Part shown: one piece after another, positions 1 to 12,082 of the stretch
How positions within the stretch are numbered: position 1 is the first letter of the stretch
How the letters are laid out: the number at the start of each line of letters is the position of its first letter
Source: Zeugodacus cucurbitae
Taxonomy: Eukaryota; Arthropoda; Insecta; Diptera; Tephritidae
Reading direction: 5' to 3'
Assembly: GCF_028554725.1 (NCBI RefSeq)
Contig: NC_071671.1
Coordinates: forward strand, 44,858,501 to 44,922,500
Length of the DNA: 64,000 nucleotides
Translations under genes and position numbers: made by a program
The notes under the pieces: model-generated
What the model was told of the DNA's origin: nothing
What the model saw: the letters and a program-made list of their open reading frames with translations, nothing else
The model's database searches: none

Positions 1-85
1 TAAGTGCCTCGAGGTACTTACCAAGCTTTTGCTCAAATACAAAATGTGGTCACTTAAACTGGGGGCACTTAAGCGGGGATCACTG
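1..85. mobile_element. End of a pogo-like element cut by the window edge
   Basis: The segment ends in 'gatcactg' followed by TA (86-87). Read outward-in on the minus strand the terminus is CAGTGATCCCCGCTTAAGTG, the CAGT start and TA target duplication typical of pogo/Tigger-type elements. 'cacttaa' motifs recur internally at 49-57 and 65-71. The other end and any transposase lie off the left edge, so classification rests on the terminus alone. Confidence 0.4.
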
Positions 86-87
86 TA

Positions 88-1279
88 CTTCTTTACGGTA
101 CTTCAGTAAGATTTTGGTTTGTGGTATGATCATGGCAAAAAATCATTCAGAACACATGCTGTCGATCTAGTAAAGATCCTCTGTTGTCACTCTCTCTTAC
201 TGCTATTCCTTTTTCTCACTCCCACCATCTCTCCAATAGAGATGACTGGACAACTCGCATAATGCACGTTTTCTTGCATGCTTCTCTGCCTTATAGTACT
301 ACATAAAAAATCCCTAAAACACCACGTTGTTCGTTGGGTATAAATCCAGAAACACAAATAAACATGTGACATTCAGTGAAGTGCAATCAAAGCTAAATAA
401 ATGCAATTCTTTCACATTGTCAACGCCAATCGTCATCTTTGACGGTCAATGCCACAGTCGAGGCTTGTTGACTCGGTGGTCGGTTGCTCGCTGTTGGCCT
501 AGCGCTCTCATTGTCATGGTTAATGCGGAAATCGTCATAAATCAGAAATTATCATCATTTAAGGCAATATTATGCGTAAATGCATCAACAACAGCAGCTC
601 GCCATGGACTTAAATGTGCATTTGTAGGTGCGTATTTGTATTTAATAACCGGTAATGGTAACTGTTTTATATTAAATGATTACTGCTGGTTATACATATA
701 TAAGCATTTAAAATATGCGACTGGTTACTTGTTTGTCATATATAGACTATTTATATTTATATATCAGTCTCTTACTTGTTTGTAATCAGCATCCGCAACA
801 TATCTAAACTCCTACAAGCCACCTGCGTTCATTTACATATACAAACACCTACGAATACTGTTGAGTGTAAGCGCACAAATCAAGGAAATTGTAATGGAAG
901 TAATTGAAAAAGGAATGAGTATAAAACTTCACCCCGGAGGCAAGGTTACAATTGCGTTGAAAGTGTTGCTGCCGACAATTAAAATGAAAGTATGCAAAAT
1001 AGAGTAAAAGTACACACGAATGTAATAACTTTATATGTGCTCATACATATGTATGGATATCGAAATGATACACTTTGGTAAGCTGAGTAGGGCGGTTTCA
1101 AATCATTGTCACAATTTTACACCGGATATTAAAGAAGAGCAGGAAGTGTAGATATTAATGAGGAAATTGTGTCGTGAAGACACAAAAACTAACTGGTTAA
1201 AGTTATAAAATAAATAATATAAGTGAAATCTCGCACTGAGAAATCGAGAAATTTGATTCTTCAATAGATAACTCAAGCG
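88..1279. other. Non-coding, nothing recognised
   Basis: AT-rich DNA. One open frame of 152 codons (327-785, plus) has no recognisable domain, no good start context and unremarkable composition. No splice-consistent gene was found. Confidence 0.5.
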
Positions 1280-1640
1280 TTAGGATAAGTTAGGTTACGA
1301 GCTGATCATTTCGGTAGTTGAAATGTCACTTCTGTGTTATGCCAAGAACTCCTAAGTGTGTATCGCAGCCCCCAATAAATTGCCCGAAGCGCTATGAGCA
1401 GGGATGGATACTATCACAATTAAACTGGCGGTTATCTAGCTCTGCTTGAACTGGCAAGTATGAATCAGTTGTCATCGATGTTTCAGCTAACGGGAGGACC
1501 AAGAAGCGAGCTGTTTCGCTTGGATCGGACCAAAGAGAAAAGGGTGTTAGATGGGTGGTTTGATTGGGCATACAAAGAGGTGCGCATGCGAGTGTGATGC
1601 GGGGACTCCTTGCATACGGAAAAGTGCCCGACCGATACCC
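1280..1640 (+). repeat. Dispersed repeat family C, copy 1
   Basis: Shares the blocks 'cgagctgtttcg' followed by 'tcggaccaaa' and 'atgcggggactc' with the copy at 53780-54080. Copies have diverged by substitutions and indels. No reading frame survives and the class is unknown; a decayed retroelement is possible. Confidence 0.45.
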
Positions 1641-2135
1641 AATAAAAAACTAAATAACTTATTTTTATAATATATACTTAGATAGAAAGAATAAGTTTTT
1701 CTTTTCTCAAAACAAGTTTCTACATCAGCATTATAGCTTTTTTCCTTTAAGCACAGAAGAAAGTTTTTTTGGAGGTTCTTTTACATGCACCTTATAGTCC
1801 AAACCGGCACCAAATGATAATTACCTGTTCCTGTCTATGGCGAATGATGTTGATTATGAAAATTTGTCTCAAGAGAAACTTTTAAAAATAGACTCTCCCA
1901 GTTTTTGGCAATAGCAAAACGGGTTTCTATAAGAGTGACATTATGAAATTATCTTCAAAACCTTAACAAGTTGTTATAAAAAACTGTGTATATTTGATAA
2001 ATCGGATCATTCTACATAAATAATGTAATAATAAATTAAAACAAAAATAATTAAGTTTTTTATACCAGACTTAATATTATCATCGTGAGGAAATTTAATA
2101 TTTTAGGCTTTTAAGAAATCAAGAAAGTAAAAGAA
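1641..2135. other. AT-rich non-coding
   Basis: No reading frame, repeat or RNA gene that I can support. Confidence 0.5.
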
Positions 2136-3364
2136 ACAAGTAAGGAAGGGCTAAATTCGGGTGTAACCGAACATTTTATACTCTCGCAATTTATTTATTT
2201 GACTTTATTTATATTATGTAATACACAATTTGACCCACATATTCGTCATATATATTGTATAAAGCCTATTGAAAGTTGGAAACCATAATATTAGACTAGA
2301 AGCACCGAGGTCCTCGTGTTCGATATATGGGGCCTTAAAAACCTATGGTCCGATTTCGGCGATTTTTAGAATGGGGCTGCCACACTATAAACATAGTATT
2401 TGTGCAAAAGTTCTGCACCGATATCTTCACTAGTGCTTACTTTATGTATTGTAATGTAAACGATTCAGATCCACTTCAAAGTTCTGGTATATAGGAAGTA
2501 GGCGTAGTTGTGAACCGATATGGCCTATTTTCACAACATATATTGGGATGTAAGGAAACTATTACAAAACCAAGTTTCATTGAAATCGGTCAAGTAGTTC
2601 CTGAGATATGGTTTTTGACCCATAAGTGGGCGACGCCACGCCCATTTTCCATTTTGTAAAAAAATCTGAGTATTGCTTCCATCTGCCATTTCTTATGTGA
2701 AATTTAGTGTTTCCGTCGTTTTTCGTTAGTGAGTTAACCCACTTTTATAATTTTCAACCTTACCTTTGTATGGGAGGTGGGCGTGGTTATTATCCGATTT
2801 CTTTCATTTTTGGACTGTACTAAGAAGTGGCTAAACAAAACGACTGCAGAAAGTTTGGTTTATATAGCTCTATTGGTTTCCGAGATATGTACAAAAAACC
2901 ACGCCCACCTCCCCAAAAAAATTACATCCAAATGTGCCCCTCCCTAATGGGATCCTATGTTCCAAATTTCATTTTCATAACTTTAGTTATGACACTGTAT
3001 AGGTTTTCGGTTTCCGCCATTTTGTGGGCGTGGCAGTGGACCGATTTTGCCCATTTTCGAAAGCAACCTCCTCAGGGTGCCAAGGAACATGTGTTCCAAG
3101 TTTCATTAAGATATCTTAATTTTTACTCAAGTTATCGCTTGCACGGGCAGACGGGCAGACGGACAGACGGACAGACGGACGGACGGGCAGACGGACGGAC
3201 GGGCAGACGGACGGACAGACATCCGGATTTCAAATCCACTCGTCATCCTGATCATTTATGTATATATAACCCCATATCTAACTCCTATATTTCTTGGTGA
3301 CACAAACAACCGTTATGTGAACAAAACTATTATTCTCTGTGCAACAGGTTGCGAGAGTATAAAT
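2136..3364 (+). repeat. Dispersed repeat family A, copy 1 (full length)
   Basis: Begins 'acaagtaaggaagggc', then 'tatactctcgcaa' (2178-2190), and ends 'ttgcgagagtata', so its ends carry an inverted repeat. Near the 3' end (3142-3220) is a GACGGACA-type tandem block, followed by a conserved 3' tail ('caaacaaccgttatgtgaac'). Other copies in the same orientation lie at 38811, 59090 and 62290. No open frame is conserved among copies, so it appears non-autonomous. I recall similar text as very abundant in fruit-fly genomes, but cannot name its class. Confidence 0.75.
3142..3220 (+). repeat. GACGGACA-type tandem block inside family A
   Basis: Imperfect 4-8 bp tandem units (ggac, ggacagac, gggcagac). 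The same block is shorter in the other family A copies, so it expands and contracts within the family. Confidence 0.8.
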
Positions 3365-3479
3365 ATGTAAATGCAATTCAAAAGAAGTAGAAAGAATCGG
3401 TCAAATTTGGCCGATGCCGATGCTGAATTTTGTGGTCGATACTGGCCGATGCCTATGCCAAGTCCGATTACTCGGCCGG

Positions 3480-3670
3480 ACTCTAATACGGAACATATGT
3501 TGAGTATGTCGGGTTCCAGTCTGGATAGGTGTGGGCTTAATCTACTACTATAACTCTAGTTTTGCGACGAAACTCGAGATCGGTGTTTGCTTTGAGTGGT
3601 GATTTGACTTCAAGAACGCCATTCACTGGGGGGTGTCGATGAAGGTGTCAGAGTTATACTGACTTGACTT
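3480..3670 (+). repeat. Dispersed repeat family C, copy 2 (3' part)
   Basis: 'cagtctggataggt', 'aatctacta' and 'ggtgatttgact' occur in the same order here and at 53930-54020. It lies just downstream of a family A copy and has no coding frame. Confidence 0.45.
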
Positions 3671-5289
3671 TATGACCTTTAGTTATTCTAAGTTATTGAT
3701 TCAATTCTCCCGGTTCACAGAAGATTTGAGTACCAATATGTATCAATCACACTCTAACGAAAGCTGGATAGCTCAAGATAGAAAATCTATATGTTTCCAA
3801 GTGTAAGTAGTTAAACACCCTTAAAACAGTATTGACTTTAAAATAGAGTCACAGTAGAGTTACAGTAGGAAGAGGATCCACATCTTCCGAAATCTACAGT
3901 ACTGTAAGGCAACCGATGTCTTCTTCCATATATCTTCAAGGTGTGACATCAGAGAGTTTCTTATCTAGATTGACTCCCTAGTTCTTCACCACCCTGTCCA
4001 CTGATTGAAGAAAGCAATTACCTCCCAATCTGTATGAGAGACATGTGCGATTTTATATATCGTACATCAAATTAGTTACATTTTTATGAGAGTTTCAGGG
4101 ACCGTTTTCCGTCCGCTCAAATAGGTACTATGCTGATCGTTGATTAACTCGAAGTGAGTTATCGACGAATTTACTGTTTACCATAGAGCAAGGGTGGAGG
4201 GAACCACTATTTGTAGGGTGCTATTATTAACTTTTCGAAGTATATGTATATTCGATACCACAGTTCTGTCGCAATGAAGTCTGTAGATGAGGTATTTGAA
4301 GTTTGACTCAACCTGAAACTCATATAGGGATATAATAACCATCTCCGGCGGAGCAGTGTCGACCGAAAATTGATACAAAACAATTCGTATCTTCCTTTAA
4401 AATCCTTAAATTAATAAGCTACATTAAAGCTTATCCAATTGCGGATACACTTATATTTACATATTTGTTTATATATTTTTATTCATAATGGCTAATAAAT
4501 TGGTGAAATAAATAGGAAATATGCAAATTTCAGATAATTAATTTAAAAAAAGCAGCGGGTGGTGATTACATAACTCAGTACACCATTAATAATAAATCTT
4601 TTCAACCAATTGGGCGATACTTATCAGTCGATTGCGTGGCTCAAACTCATATTGCATATGCTACTCATACGCATACTTAGATGATGACCCGATATGCGAT
4701 TCACGTTCAAATTCGCACACTCATAAATTCATACAATCGAAATCGGAACGTGCAAGAAAAGAGACCAGCTGCACATTAACGGTATGCTTGAGGCAGAGGT
4801 ATTTAATCATTTTATTGTCTTTCGAATAATATTTTTGTCATGTTGTTGCAATCCGTGTGTGTTGGTGGCAACGGTAGCTGAACACGCCTCTTATAATTGG
4901 TAATTTATATTTTTGACGTGAATCGCTTTTATTGCGTTTTACATGCCAATTGGGGTACTTAAGGTATTTCAACAAAATCACAATATAATTAAAGCAATTA
5001 ACGTTATTTACATCATATTAAGTTATTAATAAAACATTAATAAAATTTGTGACACTCATCTCAGTTTTTTATAATCTGATGGAAATCGTTATTGTCTAAT
5101 ATGTATAGTAATAATAGAGTGCAATATTCAAATTAATCATTGTCCTTTAGTATTCTTAAATTTAACATAATGAAAACCACGCATTAGAGCAATCATTTAA
5201 TAACTATTTTTAATCTTAAAAAAAAAATTAAGCTAAAACTAAAAATTGTCATTTTTAAGAAATTCATAAAATATTTTATAATATTTTTA
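3671..5289. other. AT-rich non-coding
   Basis: Short open frames (60-70 codons) only, none recognisable. No splice-consistent exons seen. Confidence 0.5.
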
Positions 5290-5424
5290 TTTATTTTTTT
5301 TCTAATGTTATTATCACTAATTCATTGTATTTTCACTGTTTTACTAATAAAACTTCATTATTTTACTTGTTAAAACAAAAAATTCAGTAATTAGTGGGGT
5401 GCCTAATACTTTTGGCCAAGGCTG
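5290..5424. mobile_element. Possible Tc1-like MITE end
   Basis: The right boundary 'ggccaaggctg' followed by TA (5425-5426) reads on the minus strand as CAGCCTTGGCCAAAAGTATT, like a Tc1-type terminus. The inner sequence is AT-rich filler. I could not find the matching left terminus, so the left boundary is a guess. Confidence 0.3.
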
Positions 5425-5639
5425 TATGTAACAATCATCCAAAATCGAAATTTTATTATGGCGAATATATTCGAAACTTCTACAGTTGAGTAACTACAAT
5501 TGGTGTTTAAGATTCAATGTCGAGAAGCAATTTGTTAATAATTTTAGATTTCAAACCTCTCACAACCTCATGATCCAGATGTCAAGAATTACCATTAAAG
5601 TGTTTCTCCAGTCGTTTTCCGACACATACCTCCTTCGTT

Positions 5640-5935
5640 CGTGTGGATATATCAGTGGAGCTCACACGAGCTCGACAGCTGTATGGTAACTGCGAGATCC
5701 TTTTGGTCCAGCGTGAATAGTAGGAGGTCCACTGAATTACTTGCTTTCAGCAATGTTCAGCTCGTCGCAACGATAGGGGTCCTTACTTTACACTGTCCAG
5801 CAGTCTTACTTGCCGTGAGGCTGAACATCCTTCAGGATGCAAATTGCCGATGTTGAAAGGAGAAATACGTGATAGAAGCATCTAGACACTTCTCCCTCAC
5901 TGTCCAGCTCGATCATATTCTTAAAGTTAATAAAT
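5640..5935 (+). pseudogene. Non-LTR retrotransposon C-terminal fragment
   Basis: Translation of 5641-5856 contains 'SSVNSRRSTELLAFSN', then 'VATIGVLTLHCP' and 'AVRLNI'. This is the conserved stretch near the C-terminus of Jockey/I-group-like ORF2 proteins, just before the zinc-binding motif. The frame stops inside the motif ('NCRC' then stop), followed by a decayed remainder ending near 'cactgtccagctcg'. Related fragments lie at 15035 and 29878. It is a dead 5'-truncated copy. Confidence 0.6.
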
Positions 5936-6019
5936 AATCATACAAAAGTGGTTTTTGGGGTTTTCGAGACATTCTCATAAAAACTATTATACGACCTATC
6001 CAACCTGCCTCAATATGTT

Positions 6020-7500
6020 ACAGCGAGTGTGTATTTCATGAGGTTTGGTGTGAACTCCGCCTTTCTTTACTATTTTTATTGCGAGGTTAATGTGTACAAA
6101 TTATATACATCATGCCACTTTGTATTAAATATTGGCATTATTACTCAGTTGTTACTGAAAATAGGTCCACCAAAGAAAACAAAAACAAGAAAACTTGGGA
6201 GCTTGTGGCCCGAAGCGAGAAAGTGTGAATTGCGTTTTTTCCGATACGTGCACGCATGCTCTCACATATGGTACACTTACACACACTCACCCATGTATAA
6301 TGTAACTTTAATATGTAAGCGATCAAATAACTTCCTCGTCGTCGGCCCAATAAAGCGTTCAGTTGACGCTGCGTGCGGTTTCTACCACAGCGCGGTGCGC
6401 GCAAAAAGCACAGACAACAACTGTAAGGATTATACTGCATATCTGCAGCTGTTGCCGCCACTTGTTTACTCGTCTCTTCTATTTGCATTTATTGACCACA
6501 CAATCTACCGCCTTTTTCGACCAAATATGCATAGTCGTCACACCGGTGTCGCCACACCGCTTGTCGCGATCGAGTGCTCCATATGCATATCCGCTAGCGA
6601 TTTGTCTCAGGAAATATGCCCAAAGTAGGGAATATCAATTGACGTCGCGGTCACCTGTTGGAGGCGTCGCCACGTTAGCGATGCAATCAACGGATCTGCG
6701 CGCCGTTAACGCTGCGAACGCGTTTTGGCGTGCTCTTGTTCGTTGCAATTAAAAAGCAATCAACGGAAAATTTGTGAAAAATCGTCGTCCAATAAAATAT
6801 ATGCACAAAAAGTTTGATTTGAAAATTGAAAAAAGCAACAACAAAAACATAACAAGCAACAATCAACAATAATGTTTTTGGCCTGATTGTATGTGGACAG
6901 GTTGGTTGGTGGCGCTGTGCTGCCTATTGCTGGCCAACATGTCCCATCTATAACATCTTTTACTTCCGAAATGCCGCCGCTGGCCAAGCGACCCTCCAGG
7001 CGGCAATACGCAGACGCGTCGTGCGTGCGCTGCGTGCGCTGCGTGCAACAACGCTCACTCAACCAGTTTATCGTCGCTGTTGCGCCTGCGGCTGAGCGCT
7101 TGCATTCGTTAGGTGGCTTCCTGTTCGCGCCGGTTTTGGCATTGTCAAGCAGTTGAGGATTTTTTCTATCGCCTTCCACACACACGTATACTGTTACCCA
7201 AATTTATGCAAGTTTTCAAGCGATTTTTTGTTTATTCTCTCATTTATGCGGTTTTTGGTTATGTGCGCGCGCCTGATTTTGGGATTAGTGCGTGGCGGCC
7301 AATGCACTGAATTCGTGCAGCGCGTAATAGAAACTCCTACACACCCATACGCAGGCAGGTGTTTGTATGTGTGGAGTGTGCGCGCACGCACTATTTTTCG
7401 TTTATCTGCTCTCGTTGGCCGCTTTCGGTCCATTAGTCTGGTTTTCGTATTTACTGTTATTGCCGTTGTTCGTGGCGTTGCGTCGCTTTAATCATTTTTA
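6020..7500. other. Compositionally richer non-coding block
   Basis: GC content and sequence complexity rise here relative to flanking AT-rich DNA. Many overlapping open frames appear on both strands, none with a recognisable domain or consistent splice sites. 'Acacac' and 'gcgtgcgctgcg' short repeats occur (7018-7045). Such blocks in fly genomes are often promoters, enhancers or untranslated exons; that is inference. Confidence 0.35.
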
Positions 7501-8329
7501 TGGTAATTAATTGTCGTAACATTTTTAGCGCGACCACTTCCTCGATTGGCAGCACTTGAACGACAAATGCGGAAAGGATTTCTTCATGATTTTCGGCTCT
7601 CAAAGTCAACAATTTAATGTCATGAACTTAATTTGTGCACATTTGGAAATTGTGTTTTTTTCTTACCCGATTAGCGGTTATGATTATTGAGATTTTACAA
7701 AAAGTACAACGATTGCTTTAAAACACGCCAATTAAGAGGTTACCAATTTACCAGTAATCTTCTATTATGAACGGTTTCGGCTAATTTCTTCGTCGAGCAT
7801 CTTCTCCTATTTGTGGGATGCTCGTTTGATATTATCCGACACATTCAGGAACCTTCAAGTTTATATACGACTCCGAACATGATTTGTGAGAAATCGGTTC
7901 ATTACAAAAGTTGGTTATGAGATTTGCCATTGACTGCTGAGAACCATCTAGACTGACTAGATCTAATCCTAATAGAGGTAGAAAGAGTTAGAGGTAGCAC
8001 TTGGTGGATCAATCTTGTTGACCTATGTAATTGTTCGAAGGCTAAAAATCCCTGATTACCTTTTGATTGTCATTTCGGATTAAAAATATTCAAGTTATCC
8101 AGTGTCAATGAAGTAGGGATATCTTTAACTGTAACGGCTAAGACCTAAAAAATTTAATGTACAGTATTTTATATGAAATTTATATATTTCTACGATTATG
8201 AGAACGCTTAGTAAAGTGGTGTTTCTTGACCAAACGAAAAGTTCGGTTCTGTTTATAAATGATGTAGATACAATAGATCATTTCCACAAACAATTTCAGT
8301 TAGACAGCACATTATAATCATTGATACCA

Positions 8330-8505
8330 ATTAGATACTTAGTCACCTCAACAAATTTGTAAAGGCTCAAACCACTTTGTCGACTCTAGGGGGGCCTATG
8401 GCATACATTTCTAGCAGTTTACGGCATCACATAAAACTGACGACTATGTGGGTCTCTTGTGGCTTTGTCGCAAGGATCAGTCCTATAACCCAACCGAACC
8501 TAATT
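8330..8505 (+). repeat. Decayed 3' region of a non-LTR retrotransposon
   Basis: 'cctcaacaaatttgtaa' followed by 'ccactttgtcgac' matches 30488-30530 ('ccttaacaaatttgtaac', 'gctttgtcgac') downstream of the RNase H fragment. It ends in 'cccaaccgaacctaa', like the CCTAA-type tails of such elements. No coding frame remains. Confidence 0.4.
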
Positions 8506-8519
8506 TACCAAAAAAGGTG

Positions 8520-9290
8520 GTGCATTGAATAAGTTACATTACTTTTATGGAACATTACAGAAAGGTAAACTGACCTGAAAGTCAGCGATATAATTACAAT
8601 TAAGCAGAACTCCATGGTTCCATATATAAAAAGTACAGATTTTTTGGTGATCTCGATTAGCGCTGTAACCGCAATTTAACGCATATCTGGAGCTCCAAAT
8701 AGATTCAGACCACTTCCTCTCAATTTCTGTCACACTCATCTGTCACCAACTATTATAAAATTGAATGCTTTCGAAGCCGGCAACTCACTTTTTTAAATAG
8801 GTGAACTCTGTTAATGTTGTTAGCCTTATTAAAGTCCGAGTCCATTGCGGTCATAACTAACCCAGCAGATCGGTAATATTTCGAAAGACAATTAAGAAAA
8901 TTCATAACTTGGAGTGCACTTACACATAAAAAACGTTTCATACTAAAATATTTTTTTACAGATTCTCTTTTCCAATTGAATTTCAACATTGGACTATAAT
9001 TCCAATGCGTGATTAAAGTGTTTGATTATCAAATGTCAAAATCGTCGAAAAACACGCGCCAAAACGAAGACCAATAACAAACGCAAAGGCCGCAGTGAAA
9101 CTGCGAAACTATTTTTTTTATTTTTTTCGCGCTCAAAAAGTTTTTATGCAAACAAATTGCATAAAGTCCAGTCTAGCAGCGCCACTTCACAAGTTGATGT
9201 GACATAAACACACATTTTTGGTCGGCTACTAAATAAATAAGATACATACAATAAAGATTAATAATCAAATGTATGATTTAGCTAGCCACT
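8520..9290. other. AT-rich non-coding
   Basis: Nothing recognisable beyond short unsupported open frames. Confidence 0.45.
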
Positions 9291-9299
9291 AATAGTCAT

Positions 9300-9800
9300 C
9301 GTTAGCGTTAAGCGCACAATTGTCGGGATTATCGGCGACCATTGCAACGCCTCTGCATGGCGCGAACTCGTCGGCAGCTCCGTTAGAGTTTGCGATCGCT
9401 GGCAACACGTTATAAAGCACTTATCGTTGCGGTTGATCGATTGATCGCTCATTCGATCAGCAGTACACCGAAATCACAGTGGAAAGAAACCGCTGAAAGA
9501 AATAACAACAACTAATTGAAATTTCATAAGCAGTCCAAATGCGAACAGCGCCGAATGCTGGCGTAAAAGCCAAACCGATTTTAAAGGAAATGAACTGGCG
9601 AGATGCCAGAAATAATTGTGCTGATCATAATCGCTAGTCAATGTTTGCAAAAAATGCAAAATGGAGCAAAAACGATGCAAAAGAGCCGGTTGGAGCATAG
9701 TATTCGAATTCTGCTCTACTTAAATATGACAGTGTTCTTTGCTCTCTCTCTGTTTCTCTTTTCTTTCCTGTTCGACGATATATGTATGTAAAGGTCAAAT
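9300..9800 (+). promoter_or_regulatory. Promoter-like segment with possible first exon
   Basis: A GC-richer island carries TATAAA at 9411-9416 and a TCATTC initiator-like site about 40 bases further on. An ATG at 9603 opens 62 codons beginning MPEIIVLIIIASQCLQ, which could be a signal peptide or membrane anchor. No strong donor ends this frame and no downstream exon was joined to it. It may be a promoter with a first coding exon of an unidentified gene, or chance. Confidence 0.25.
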
Positions 9801-11509
9801 AATTATACACAGAAATTTTTATGTTGTTAATAATTCGGACATCTGAATGAAATTATGACCATCTGACTATGGTATCTCCAAAGCAAATAAAGTCACTGTT
9901 ACCAAAAAGTATTGCGTCGAAATCCGCTTGGATTTCAGATTTTAATTACATTTGGTCAATACTTCTGAAGAGTCCTAATTACATACAGTGTGTTTGCTTC
10001 AAACACGAAAAAGCTTTCCGTTCTCACTTACTGTTCTTTTTGAACACCAAGATAATTTGAATATCGGAAATTATAATCAACGGTGCCTTCGCCATGTAAC
10101 TTTCGATGGTATCGGAATCCAAGGCTATCATACTACATACTACAAAGGATGATCTGTCGGTTTGTGTTTGACTTACTATCGACAATAATATTTAGCTAGA
10201 AAAGAATGATATGGCTAATATCGCGTCAATACCTCAAAATAAGTTAAAGTTTTAGTGATCTCCGAACATGGACCTCTCTAAAGTTTCAGATCCTATAAAT
10301 ATATTAATAATCAATCTCAGTGAAAAGAAATATTATGGTCTAATCCAAATTTCACTTGTTAGATATTTAAAAACTTCTAGCGAACTGCGCATAAGTTTGA
10401 ACAAGCTCCAAAAGAAAACATAAATAGATCCAACCTCTCTATTTTTAATAGAAATAATTCCGGAATTGCGACGGTAATTTCGATCTAACCTAACCTGGAG
10501 AGATTTCATCAAAAGATCTTTCATAACGAATAATGGATTGTTTCGATACAGTCATTCTTAATTATTTTAGAATAATGCAACTACATTAGATCCACACTCC
10601 AGTTGTAGTGTTTCTACCGATTAATTGATTACCTTTATATTCAACACAGCGCGAAATGAGAAAAAATCGTGCAGCTAGTTATTGACACCATTATTGCCAT
10701 TTATGAGTAGGTAGCATGATAAGGCGTAAAACAGCACGTCTCCTGGTCAAAATTTAACGATTCATTATAACGAGTATATAACTGTAAATAGCAACAAATC
10801 AATAAAAGAAAGTGAGGTAATAACATATTAATATGTGTAAAATATATGCATATGTGTGTGATAAAAAATGTTTGTATAATCATTCCATATATACTATATT
10901 ATATATATATAATGTACATAAATTAAACATCACAAATATACACCCTTTTATATATGTATGTGGTGTCTGTCTATGTCGCTATTCAAGCTGATATGCCGCC
11001 TGTCTGCATCCCAATTTGTTCGCTAAAATGTCTGGACCAGTTACCTCATTGACTGTCATATTCACCTATACAGATACATAACTGCACTTTATATGGTTGT
11101 TTTTGTTGTGGTTTTGTTAGCGTTCACTTCCTTAATTTTGAAATTGCACACATTCCAAATGATTTATTTTGGTTTTTTGAAAATCTCATGTCTTAAATTT
11201 TCTGTTCGAGTTTTTGGTCAAATTTCGTTTGCTTTTATGATGTTCACAATATGTATATAGTATATGTGCTATTGTACATGTATGTGAATTGTATTTTTAA
11301 AACACATGCACTGTTTCCTATGTATTACGTCAGTGACATACTTTTGAGATATTTTCCATATGATGATATAAATCCATCATAATTTATTGAGTACTAAGTT
11401 ACTATAAGTAGATCAGAGAAAAAAATTTAAGTTTAGTTAAGTAGCATAATTTGAAATTAAGTTTAGTTATGTTGCGTTAAGTAAAGTTAACATTATCATG
11501 TAATTAATA
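9801..11509. other. AT-rich non-coding
   Basis: Poly-AT and 'atatgtatg' runs and short frames only. At 11425-11490 an 'aagtttagtta' unit recurs imperfectly. Confidence 0.45.
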
Positions 11510-12082
11510 CAGTATTCTCTCGAAAAGTAAATCGATTGGTATTTTGGGTAATTTACTTTTTCGAATAATTTACTTTTCCAAATATATACATAAATTATCT
11601 GTTTTTATAATATTAAATGCATTTTTAAACTTAAAAAATTCATTCATTTATTTGCTTCAATAATACATATGGATTTACATGAAAAACATATTTACATTTA
11701 CATACATACATATGTATTTACTATGAAGAGAAAAAATCTTGAATATTCTTTTGTTTTTTTCTTTTGCAATATATTTTCTGACCATTTTTGTACGACAATT
11801 CAAAAAGTCTGACACCTGATTTGCATCGTTTTCATTTTTAAACCAGTGGATCAAGTAGGAGAGTTTATTTACTAAAAAGACGCGATAAACAAGAGAGTAA
11901 GTGTTTTTGCAACATCGTAAACAACGCTGCTTGCTTCGTTTCGAATTTTTTATCACACTCTCTGAAAAGTAAATTAAAAAATTAAAAAATTTACTTTTTC
12001 GAGGTGCATGTGTAATCTTAAAGGTGATTAACTTTTCCGCGATTATTTACTTTCTGAGAATTTACTTTTCGAGAGTATACTG
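11510..12082 (-). mobile_element. Pogo-like element, ~570 bp, both ends present
   Basis: Terminal inverted repeats of about 22 bp (left CAGTATTCTCTCGAAAAGTA; right end the same inward with one mismatch) are flanked by TA at 11508-11509 and 12083-12084. Further 'tttacttttcgaa'-type subterminal repeats lie inside. A minus-strand frame (11675-11956) contains 'LIHWFKNENDANQVSDF', resembling the C-terminal tail region of pogo/Tigger transposases. So this is an internally deleted, decayed copy rather than a pure MITE. The catalytic domain is absent. Confidence 0.65.

Noticed and set aside
327..785. 152-codon plus-strand open frame
   Set aside because: No recognisable domain, odd composition, no splice context; chance length in AT-rich DNA is plausible.
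3142..3220. Possible CRISPR-like regular repeat
   Set aside because: Continuous GACGGACA units without spacers, in a eukaryotic dispersed repeat.
6029..7491. Several overlapping open frames on both strands
   Set aside because: They overlap each other in multiple frames, carry no family motif, and end without splice-consistent partners; the block is better explained as non-coding.
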